Assembly: GCA_027007865.1 (NCBI GenBank)
Contig: JALTEE010000466.1
Coordinates: forward strand, 1-5,505
Source of the DNA: a bacterium
GTDB lineage: Bacteria; UBP14; UBA6098; B30-G16
Direction: 5' to 3'
DNA length: 5,505 bases
The notes below the pieces were generated by a model. The model did not search any database. It saw only the letters and a list, made by a program, of their open reading frames with translations, and was not told the DNA's origin. Both the position numbers and the translations under genes were made by a program. Below are positions 1 to 5,355 of this stretch, piece after piece. Position 1 is the stretch's first letter. The number at the start of each line of letters is the position of its first letter.

Positions 1-25
1 ATTTCACAATGAGGATTTTTAAAAA

Positions 26-1399
26 ATGATTCTCTTAAAAAATTGCTATTACATTGCCACATTCGACGATGACGACGACGAATTTTCGGGATATGATATC
101 CTAATCCGCGACAATTTAATCGATAAAATTGCAAAAAATGTCGAGCTATCTCCTGATGAAAAAGCACAGACAGAAATAATCGACTGCTCGCATCATCTCG
201 TTCTGCCCGGAATGGTGAACGCGCATCATCATCTATATCAAACACTTACGAGAAATCTTCCGGGTGCGCAGGATGCGAAACTGTTCGACTGGCTCGTATA
301 TCTCTATCCGATATGGTCGAAACTCGATGCGGATGCGGTTTATTATTCGACGCTGCTCGGCGGAGCGGAACTCTTGCTCACAGGAGCAACGACAACATCC
401 GACCATATGTATTTATATCCCAAAAATTTTAGCGGAGACATAATGGCACTTCAATTCGAAGCGGCTGAGAAACTCAGCATTCGCTTTTCGCCTTCGCGCG
501 GCTCGATGACATTGGGCAAAAGCAGCGGCGGTCTCCCCCCGGACGATGTCGTTCAAAACCCAGACGAAGTGCTTCGTGATATGGAGCGCGTCATTGAAAA
601 GTTTCACGACCCGAATCCACTCGCTATGCGGAAAATAATCCTCGCACCGTGCAGCCCGTTCTCCGTCGATAAAACCGTGATGCTCGAAAGCGCAAAACTG
701 GCGCGGAAATATGACGTAATTTTGCATACGCACCTCGCCGAAACACAGGACGAAGAAGATTTCTGCATCGAAAAATACGGTAAGCGCCCGCTAAAATTAA
801 TGGCTGATTGGAATTGGCTCGGAGACGATGTCTTTTTCGCTCACGGAATTTGGTTCGACGATGATGAACTGCGCATTCTCGCAGAAACGAATACGGGGAT
901 ATCGCATTGTCCCACATCGAATATGCGGCTCGGTTCGGGAATTGCGCGAGTTAAAGAGATGCTCGAATTAGGCATTCGTGTTGGAATCGGCGTGGACGGT
1001 TCCGCATCGAACGATTCATCCGATATGCTTGGCGAAGTGCGAAATGCAATGCTTTTGCAGCGTGTAAAATATGGAGCCGATGCGATGAGCGCTCGACAAG
1101 TATTGAAAATCGCAACACAGGGCGGAGCGAAACTATTAAATTTTAAAAAAATTGGAAAAATCGCAACAGGCTTCGCTGCGGACATAATTATATTCGACCT
1201 ATCGAAGATGCAATATGCCGGCGCACAATCAGACCCGCTCGCAGCAATTGTGTTTACGGGATTTGACCACACTGTCGAATATTCGATAGTGAACGGAAAA
1301 ATCGTAGTAAGAAATGGGGAACTCGTCGACATCGACAGCGAAGAAATTGCGGCAAAAGTCAATGAAATAGCGAAGAAGATGTTAGCAAATAGCAAGTAG
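26..1399 (+). CDS. 8-oxoguanine deaminase-like amidohydrolase (COG0402, TRZ/ATZ family)
   Basis: A 457-residue metal-dependent deaminase of the amidohydrolase superfamily. What is seen: the N-terminal beta strands of the composite domain, then LPGMVNAHHHLYQTL with metal ligands H67 and H69; HTHLAET with ligand H236 and catalytic E239; H273 in FFAHG; CPTSNMRLGSG near residue 300; and metal-binding D324 in VDGSASND. The length is full for the family and no key residue is missing. What is known: this motif set, especially HTHLAET-DEEDFC, NMRLGSGIA and DGSASNDSS, is typical of the Pa0142-type enzymes that hydrolyse 8-oxoguanine to urate plus ammonia in the cytoplasm. Close relatives act on guanine, isocytosine or s-triazines, so the substrate is inferred. 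GAGGA at 11-15 is a plausible ribosome binding site for the ATG at 26. Oddity: an acidic D14-E19 run encoded by near-repeated GAC/GAT codons in the N-terminal loop. The stop abuts a truncated SPFH gene, so the downstream context says nothing about pathway. Confidence 0.93.
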   Translation: MILLKNCYYIATFDDDDDEFSGYDILIRDNLIDKIAKNVELSPDEKAQTEIIDCSHHLVLPGMVNAHHHLYQTLTRNLPGAQDAKLFDWLVYLYPIWSKLDADAVYYSTLLGGAELLLTGATTTSDHMYLYPKNFSGDIMALQFEAAEKLSIRFSPSRGSMTLGKSSGGLPPDDVVQNPDEVLRDMERVIEKFHDPNPLAMRKIILAPCSPFSVDKTVMLESAKLARKYDVILHTHLAETQDEEDFCIEKYGKRPLKLMADWNWLGDDVFFAHGIWFDDDELRILAETNTGISHCPTSNMRLGSGIARVKEMLELGIRVGIGVDGSASNDSSDMLGEVRNAMLLQRVKYGADAMSARQVLKIATQGGAKLLNFKKIGKIATGFAADIIIFDLSKMQYAGAQSDPLAAIVFTGFDHTVEYSIVNGKIVVRNGELVDIDSEEIAAKVNEIAKKMLANSK

Positions 1400-1749
1400 C
1401 AGATGCGGATTCGCGGACGCAAATTCTTAAAGCGGAAGGCGAAAAGCGCGCAGCGATACTATCGGCAGAAGGGAAATCCGAAGCAATCAAGTGCGTCGCC
1501 GATGCGGATAAATATGAAAAACTCACGGTTGCAGAAGGTGAAGGACAAGCTATCGAACGCGTCTATGGAGCAATTCACAATGGAAATTCAACAAAAGACC
1601 TGATTGCGATAAAATATCTCAATGCACTGGCAAAAATCGCCGATGGAAAAGCAACGAAATTGTTCGTTCCATACGAAGCATCCGCCACTATGAGTTCGCT
1701 TGGCGTTATCAAAGAAATATTTGCGTCGCAGAACAAACCCTCAGCTTGA
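1393..1749 (+). pseudogene. 5'-truncated SPFH/band-7 (QmcA/stomatin-like) protein, C-terminal remnant
   Basis: The frame starting at 1393 is open for 118 codons and ends at TGA 1747-1749. It reads as the C-terminal part of an SPFH family protein. The coiled-coil repeats QILKAEGEKRAAILSAEGK (1420-1476) are followed by the VAEGEGQAIERVY segment and then the conserved end AIKYLNALAKIADGKATKLF, VPYEAS and MSSLGVIKEIF. Family members have about 250-320 residues, with an N-terminal membrane anchor and the SPFH domain; both are absent here. An in-frame TAG at 1390-1392 closes the frame upstream. No ATG, GTG or TTG occurs in frame until a TTG near 1657, so the remnant cannot be initiated normally. 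Intact homologues form membrane-associated oligomers linked to protease or membrane-domain quality control. The frame is clean, so truncation looks recent; a misassembled junction is the other explanation. Confidence 0.85.
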
Positions 1750-1820
1750 CCATTGCGCTCCGCAGCTCGTTAGAACGCTCCTGGCTGTAGCTCAGATTAG
1801 CGAAAACATAATGGCTTTTC

Positions 1821-1855
1821 TGGATTTCTCCCGCCAGGGCGGGAGGAATGATAGC
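1821..1855 (+). repeat. GC-rich palindromic repeat, element 1
   Basis: ATTTCTCCCGCC (1824-1835) pairs with GGCGGGAGGAAT (1838-1849) over 12 positions. There is one T-G wobble, and only AG lies between the arms. The outer flanks are TGGATT on the left and GAATGATAG on the right. These are the reverse complement of the flanks of element 2 at 1893-1923, which makes the pair look like members of one dispersed intergenic family in opposite orientation. No T-run follows on either strand, so it does not look like an ordinary intrinsic terminator, although it could slow transcription or protect RNA ends. Confidence 0.75.
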
Positions 1856-1892
1856 ATAGTAAAAAGCATTTGTTATTCCCAACAAACCGATT

Positions 1893-1923
1893 CTGTCATT
1901 CTCAACTCGATTGGGAATCCATA
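1893..1923 (+). repeat. GTCATTC...GGGAATCC palindromic repeat, element 2
   Basis: ATTCTCAA (1898-1905) pairs with TTGGGAAT (1911-1918) around the loop CTCGA, with one T-G wobble. The outer sequence is CTGTCATT...AATCCA. The GTCATTCCC-loop-GGGAATCC pattern is a common type of dispersed intergenic repeat in many bacterial phyla (established knowledge); membership here is by eye. An extra left half-arm, ATTCCCAA at 1875-1882 within TGTTATTCCCAAC, matches the right arm perfectly and resembles TGTCATTCTCAAC at 1894-1906. This suggests partial duplication of the repeat. There is no T-run beside it. Confidence 0.65.
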
Positions 1924-1977
1924 AAATATTGCTATGGCGGGATGAAATCATCCAAAGGGTATCGAGCAGCACACTTG

Positions 1978-2664
1978 TTAGTCGGAAATTTTCGCTACGA
2001 CGACGGAATAGAAATTCTGCATCATTATGGTAGATGAACTCGAAGGAACCACATATAAAATATGAAAGTCGATAATATCCGCTTCGCCCGCATCCCATGT
2101 GCCATCTCCAAGAGCAGTCGGGTCTTCGGCGTAAAGATTTTCATATTCGTCGCTTGCACCAAGGTCTTCGGGAAGAACTGTCCAAACGGAAGGAATAGTG
2201 GACAGAGTCGGGTCGGCAGGCTTAAAGGCATACGAACCGACGAGTGTATCGACTCCACGACAGGTCGTATCCGCAAAATCAGAATGAACCCAATCCGGTC
2301 CGCTCAAATCCTCGCTAAAAAATGTGTTGATGTCGAGCGTGATTCCGCCTGTGTTTTCAATCCAGAATATGTGGTGGATTTTGTCGCAGGGATAAACAGG
2401 CGCAGTTGCAGAATCTGCGGCAGCAGCGAATGTATCCGCGGCGTGCGAAAATGCGAGAGCAGGTGCCGTGTGCGCTAATCCTGTGCCACCATCGCTAAAT
2501 GTCCAAGATGCGCCGACCATTCGAACACTAATTTCTATGTAGACGGTATCGGGAGAGGAGGAACTCGTCCAATCCTGTGCTACGCATACCTCAGCGGGAA
2601 AAATAGCGAAAGCAAAGGCGATAATGACAATTAAAACCGCGAAATTTTTCCCCGATATTTTCAT
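1978..2664 (-). CDS. Secreted protein of unknown family with Sec signal peptide
   Basis: A 228-residue protein that I do not recognise. The N-terminus is a clear signal peptide: positive K2 and K6, a hydrophobic core from about residue 8 to 22, and likely cleavage after VCVA at residue 29. The mature part of about 199 residues is rich in Ser, Thr, Asp and Ala and alternates short hydrophobic strands (VYIEISVRM, HIFWIENTGG, IIDFHILYVV, FYSVVVAKIS) with polar loops. That pattern suggests an all-beta, perhaps Ig-like or TasA-like, exported fold; this is inference. Two cysteines in the mature part, near residues 93 and 135, could form a disulfide. There is no lipobox, C-terminal membrane anchor or obvious sorting domain. 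The gene stands alone, divergent from the EIIA gene, with AT-rich promoter-like DNA directly upstream and no clear Shine-Dalgarno sequence. The start is chosen because the signal peptide begins right after it. Confidence 0.82.
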   Translation of the reverse strand: MKISGKNFAVLIVIIAFAFAIFPAEVCVAQDWTSSSSPDTVYIEISVRMVGASWTFSDGGTGLAHTAPALAFSHAADTFAAAADSATAPVYPCDKIHHIFWIENTGGITLDINTFFSEDLSGPDWVHSDFADTTCRGVDTLVGSYAFKPADPTLSTIPSVWTVLPEDLGASDEYENLYAEDPTALGDGTWDAGEADIIDFHILYVVPSSSSTIMMQNFYSVVVAKISD

Positions 2665-2668
2665 ATTG

Positions 2669-2698
2669 CAAAAATATATACAATTATAATTATTGCAA
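2669..2698 (-). promoter_or_regulatory. Candidate promoter of the secreted-protein gene
   Basis: On the minus strand, TTG (2698-2696), 19 nt, then TATTTTTG (2676-2669) fits the Bacteroidetes-type -33/-7 pattern (TTTG, about 19-21 nt, TAnnTTTG). It would place the transcript start at or next to the ATG at 2664. A perfect TATAAT (2688-2683) is an alternative sigma-70 -10 box that would give a leader of about 12 nt, but its -35 is poor. The DNA is very AT-rich, so chance matches are likely. Confidence 0.3.
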
Positions 2699-2728
2699 GG
2701 AAAAAATTATAAACAAACTTTCTGCTTA

Positions 2729-2785
2729 AGAATCGATGCCTCGCGGTTCCCCGATGTCGCTTATATTTAGCGGGGTATCGATTTT
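2729..2785 (+). other. Stem-loop in the leader region of the EIIA-flippase operon
   Basis: Positions 2729-2744 (core AATCGATGCCTCGC) pair with 2770-2785 (core GCGGGGTATCGATT) as a continuous 16-bp stem with a 25-nt loop. Three pairs are G-T wobbles that would be G-U in rightward RNA but C-A or A-C mismatches in leftward RNA, so the structure is favoured on the plus strand. Inside it, CGCT (2758-2761) could instead pair with AGCG (2769-2772) and CCC with GGG, giving a competing shorter hairpin. A short TTTT follows at 2782-2785. It lies about 120 nt before the EIIA start; a role as leader element or weak terminator is inferred. Confidence 0.45.
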
Positions 2786-2802
2786 GTGATTTGATAATTT
2801 TG

Positions 2803-2820
2803 AAATGGCATTTGCCATTT
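2803..2820. promoter_or_regulatory. Perfect 18-bp palindrome, candidate operator
   Basis: AAATGGCA (2803-2810), TT, TGCCATTT (2813-2820) is an exact inverted repeat with a 2-nt centre, the usual shape of a site for a dimeric DNA-binding protein. It lies between the divergent secreted-protein gene and the EIIA gene, 84-101 nt before the EIIA ATG. I cannot assign a regulator. An 8-bp hairpin with a 2-nt loop in RNA is less likely to be stable. Confidence 0.4.
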
Positions 2821-2903
2821 GAATTTTCCTCTGTGTAATCGGTGTCTTCTGCAACTAGAATTTTTCACTTTGTTTTTTGCAATTTTCATTTTTTATTGTT
2901 AGT

Positions 2904-3431
2904 ATGATGCCACAGCGAGACATAAGGCTTTTTCGGCTTCTCCGACCCGAATTTATCGAATTGTGGGAAGAAATAGATAACCCCATCGACAAATCGACGG
3001 GTGAAGAAATAATTCTGAGCAAACAAGAGGTTACAACTCTCATCATCCGCCGCTGCGCGGAAGTGCTCGATAAAACAGGAATGGTTACGAATGTAAAGCG
3101 ATTAGGCGACGAGTTGCTCTACCGCGAATCACAGGCGCCAACTGCGCTCGGACGAGGTATCGCAATTCCTCATGTCCGCTCGAAAAATGTGAAGAGTTTA
3201 ATAATGTGTTTTCTCAGATATCCGAACGGTGCGAATATGGAGTCGCTCGACGGCGAACCCGTTTACCTCGTGTTCGGAATAGCGACACCCTATTTCGACG
3301 ATGCAAATGATTACCAAAAAGTATATCGCAAACTCCTTTCAATGTTCGACTCCGACCCATCATTCAGAGAAGAAATTATGGAAATGGAAGATGCCGGCGA
3401 GATAGTGCGAATTATCAGGCAGAGGTATTGA
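2904..3431 (+). CDS. PTS EIIA type-2 domain protein (PtsN/fructose-IIA-like)
   Basis: A 175-residue cytoplasmic protein with a single PTS EIIA-2 domain. Diagnostic features are the RES-APTALGRGIAIPHVR segment, residues 74-92, whose H90 matches the phosphorylated histidine of the family; the DGEPVYLVFGIATP core strand; and a C-terminal YRKLLSMF...EEIMEMEDAGEIVRII helical end. In this family the histidine takes phosphate from HPr and either passes it to a sugar EIIB or acts as a regulator, as in PtsN. No EIIB, EIIC, HPr or EI is in the window, which favours a regulatory role, though that is inference. About 38 N-terminal residues precede the usual domain start at SKQEV. I use ATG 2904; ATG 2907 is equally possible, and a TTG at 2877 would add nine residues. 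None has a good Shine-Dalgarno sequence. It lies 1 nt before the flippase gene and is almost certainly cotranscribed with it. Confidence 0.88.
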   Translation: MMPQRDIRLFRLLRPEFIELWEEIDNPIDKSTGEEIILSKQEVTTLIIRRCAEVLDKTGMVTNVKRLGDELLYRESQAPTALGRGIAIPHVRSKNVKSLIMCFLRYPNGANMESLDGEPVYLVFGIATPYFDDANDYQKVYRKLLSMFDSDPSFREEIMEMEDAGEIVRIIRQRY

Positions 3432-3432
3432 T

Positions 3433-4869
3433 ATGTCATTGTGGCGAAAGAGCGCGGGCTATGCTGTTGGCAGAGGAATCGCTTCTGCTATGATATTCCT
3501 GCTTCTTCCGCTGCTCACACGATTGATGTCTGCGAAAGAATTTGGCGCGTGGCAGGTGCTTGCGTTCTGGGCGGCGATAATTACCGTTCTCGTCCAGTTC
3601 GGTGCCGACCAAGCACTATTCAAATTTTTCGTCGTGGATAGAGAACAACGAGGAAAATATCTATCCGCAGCATTTGCGTTAATTTTCTCGATAGCGATTG
3701 TTGTTTCGATTCTATGCTGGTTTTTCCGCAGCGAACTTGCAATTTTGATTCTCGGCAATAGCACAAAAGGGCAACTAATCTTTCTAACAGCGCTCTGGGG
3801 AGTTTCAGATGCGCTTTTCTTCACGCTTGCAGCCTTGTTCCAAGCGCAGGAATATGTGAAGATGTTTATTTTAGCGGATATAATGCGCGCAGCGCTCGGA
3901 TACGGGATTGCTATTTTGCTTCTTATTATAGGATTTTCAGTTCGAGGAGTTGTCATCGGTTGGATTGCCGCTGGTTTTGCTGCATTCGTTCTTTTCACTC
4001 CCGAAATTGTGCGGCAATGCAAATTCCCCATCGGCAGCGGAATTTTCCATCCGATGCTGAAATATGGTTTTCCGCTCGCAATAAATATGCTCATTGTAAA
4101 GATATTTTCATTTTCGGACAGGTGGCTTCTTGCTCGCCTCGCAGATTTCTCCGCCGCTGGGGCGTATTCTGCCGCGGTAAAAATCGCGGGTATTGTCGCT
4201 ATGGTGGTTGTCCCGATTCGATATGCCTGGGTGGCAAGGATGTTCAATATGCATCGAGAAAATGTGCTCGTAGAAAAGATGCCGATAATATGGCGACAAG
4301 TGTCGGGAATTATGGCGATTGTCGCAGTGGGAACAATTCTGCTCTCCCCCGAAATTTTTAAGTTGATGATAGGGCCTGGATATGAGACAGGACTCATTGT
4401 CGTGCCGATTCTTGCGGTTGTCTATTTCCTCGATGCTCTGATGCTCATTGCCGATGCGGGAATATATGTTTCAGGCAAAACGGTTTTCGTACCGATTTTC
4501 ACGGGTTTTTCAGCAGTGATAAATATCGTATTGAACATAGTTTTAATACCGCGCTACGGCATTCTCGGCGCTGCTGCATCGGCATTAGCGGCATATTCGA
4601 TTCTCCTCTTTTTCGGATGGCGAATGGGACAATTTCTAATGCCGGTAAAAATCCCTTATGCAAAAGTGTTCGCATCGATTTTCGCTGTGATTGCTGCAAC
4701 ACTCGCAGTTGTTTCAGTGAATAGTATCGTGGTGAGAATTATCGTGCTGTTAATTTTGCTCGCTGCCGTCGTTTTCGTTTCCGCTCTCGACAAAGACATC
4801 TTCGCTTTTTTTGCGTCTCGGAAGGAATTCTTGAAGAATAAGCAGGCAAATTCCGGTGGTAATGGATGA
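3433..4869 (+). CDS. Polysaccharide/oligosaccharide flippase (Wzx-type, MOP superfamily)
   Basis: A 478-residue polytopic inner-membrane protein with about 12-14 hydrophobic segments across its length. The family signature is at the N-terminus: a short amphipathic start, then LPLLTRLMSAKEFG in and after the first helix, FGADQALFKFF near residues 56-66, and LKYGFPLAINML with SFSDRWLLARL starting the second half. Members move lipid-linked glycans across the inner membrane for O-antigen, capsule or exopolysaccharide synthesis. The glycan here is unknown, as no glycosyltransferase is present in the window. AGAGG at 3421-3425 is a good ribosome binding site, 7 nt before the ATG. The gene is 1 nt after the EIIA stop, so the two are likely translationally coupled. 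The last 40 codons overlap lspA on the other strand with codons in register. They encode the end of the last helix and a Lys/Asn-rich tail. Confidence 0.93.
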   Translation: MSLWRKSAGYAVGRGIASAMIFLLLPLLTRLMSAKEFGAWQVLAFWAAIITVLVQFGADQALFKFFVVDREQRGKYLSAAFALIFSIAIVVSILCWFFRSELAILILGNSTKGQLIFLTALWGVSDALFFTLAALFQAQEYVKMFILADIMRAALGYGIAILLLIIGFSVRGVVIGWIAAGFAAFVLFTPEIVRQCKFPIGSGIFHPMLKYGFPLAINMLIVKIFSFSDRWLLARLADFSAAGAYSAAVKIAGIVAMVVVPIRYAWVARMFNMHRENVLVEKMPIIWRQVSGIMAIVAVGTILLSPEIFKLMIGPGYETGLIVVPILAVVYFLDALMLIADAGIYVSGKTVFVPIFTGFSAVINIVLNIVLIPRYGILGAAASALAAYSILLFFGWRMGQFLMPVKIPYAKVFASIFAVIAATLAVVSVNSIVVRIIVLLILLAAVVFVSALDKDIFAFFASRKEFLKNKQANSGGNG

Positions 4870-5289
4870 ATCGGCGATATTAAATGTATACCACCGCGAT
4901 GTTTTCACTCCTATATCGATAAAATCGATGACCTGCCCGATTGTTAATCTATCCCATAGATTTCCAGCAGCACCACCGAGCATAAGGGCTATACCTGTGA
5001 AGCCGATGGGCAAATGCTCCTTGCGAAACAGCCATAGAACTAAAATCACCGCCGCAAAAATTGCGGCGACAATATAGAAGATATTCCCGCCGAACCTCGT
5101 TCCAAAAGCTCCACCAGGATTATGCACATAGGTGAGATGAAAGAAATTGCCGAGCAATGGTTTCGACTGCCCGATATACATAGATTTGGCGACGAGGTCT
5201 TTTGTAATTCTATCGAGCGTAACGATGCCGACAGCAAGAATTAAAAGGCGAAAATAGAGAGAAATATTTGTTTTTACCGAGGAATTCAT
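4750..5289 (-). CDS. lspA: Lipoprotein signal peptidase (signal peptidase II)
   Basis: A 179-residue inner-membrane aspartyl protease that removes the signal peptide from diacylated prolipoproteins. All family boxes are present: LDRITKDLV (residues 25-33, with Arg where Gln is common), HNPGGAFG (56-63), GGAAGNLWDR (105-114), VIDFIDI (120-126) with catalytic D122, and FNIADSSITTG (136-146) with catalytic D140. Four hydrophobic segments fit the known four-helix topology. The protein is slightly longer than the usual 150-170 residues because of a polar tail of about 23 residues (PRRKK, then an Asp/Glu/Asn-rich end). Codons 141-179 plus the stop lie antisense to the flippase gene; the D140 codon is the first outside the overlap. 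No Shine-Dalgarno sequence precedes the ATG at 5289. The tRNA-Lys gene and a 15-bp hairpin lie upstream on the same strand, with no separate promoter evident. Confidence 0.96.
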   Translation of the reverse strand: MNSSVKTNISLYFRLLILAVGIVTLDRITKDLVAKSMYIGQSKPLLGNFFHLTYVHNPGGAFGTRFGGNIFYIVAAIFAAVILVLWLFRKEHLPIGFTGIALMLGGAAGNLWDRLTIGQVIDFIDIGVKTSRWYTFNIADSSITTGICLLILQEFLPRRKKSEDVFVESGNENDGSEQN

Positions 5290-5303
5290 ATAAAAACATT
5301 TTG

Positions 5304-5355
5304 ATTTTTAAGATAGACTACACAATGAAAATGTGCAGTCCATCTTTTGAAAAAT
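5304..5355 (-). other. Hairpin between tRNA-Lys and lspA
   Basis: In leftward RNA, AAGATGGACTGCACA (5346-5332) pairs with TGTGTAGTCTATCTT (5324-5310) around the 7-nt loop TTTTCAT. Thirteen pairs are Watson-Crick and two are G-U. Both variable pairs would be A-C mismatches in rightward RNA, so the leftward transcript is the likely carrier. Outside a CAA bulge, ATTTTT and AAAAAT can add six more pairs. The T-run needed after the 3' arm of a leftward terminator is absent. It may be a processing site between tRNA and lspA, or an attenuator; this is inference. Confidence 0.6.

Noticed and set aside
1384..1405. Programmed frameshift joining the deaminase to the SPFH fragment
   Set aside because: No heptameric slippery sequence is present, the target frame has a TAG at 1390-1392, and a deaminase-SPFH coiled-coil fusion makes no obvious sense.
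841..1422. Leftward open frame of 193 codons
   Set aside because: Antisense shadow of the deaminase gene, whose motifs occupy the same stretch on the plus strand.
1403..1603. A 66-codon rightward reading frame starting at ATG 1403, rich in Lys and Arg
   Set aside because: It lies over the SPFH remnant in another frame; the remnant frame carries clear family motifs while this one reads as low-complexity basic sequence. It has no credible independent start signal, and it is the continuation of the deaminase frame past its TAG.
1784..1800. GGCTGTAGCTCAG, resembling the 5' end of a tRNA
   Set aside because: No matching D-stem 3' half, anticodon arm or T arm follows; only about eight bases fit the tRNA consensus.
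1756..1800. Imperfect tandem copies of CGCTCC...AGCTC...TTAG
   Set aside because: The matches are short and spaced differently in the two copies (18 versus 25 nt), which is within chance for this length.
1940..1953. Small inverted repeat GGATGA-AA-TCATCC
   Set aside because: The 6-bp arms with a 2-nt centre are too short to support a terminator, and there is no adjoining T-run; it may be only a decayed repeat arm.
1709..2098. Leftward open frame of 129 codons across the repeats
   Set aside because: It runs through palindromic repeats and overlaps the 3' ends of two better supported genes in other frames; no family features.
3459..4397. Long leftward open frame of 312 codons
   Set aside because: It is antisense to the flippase, has the biased composition of a shadow frame and no recognisable domain or start signal.
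5310..5350. The tRNA-lspA hairpin as a rightward intrinsic terminator of the flippase operon
   Set aside because: In rightward RNA the stem has two A-C mismatches and only four T residues follow, and it lies about 440 nt past the flippase stop.
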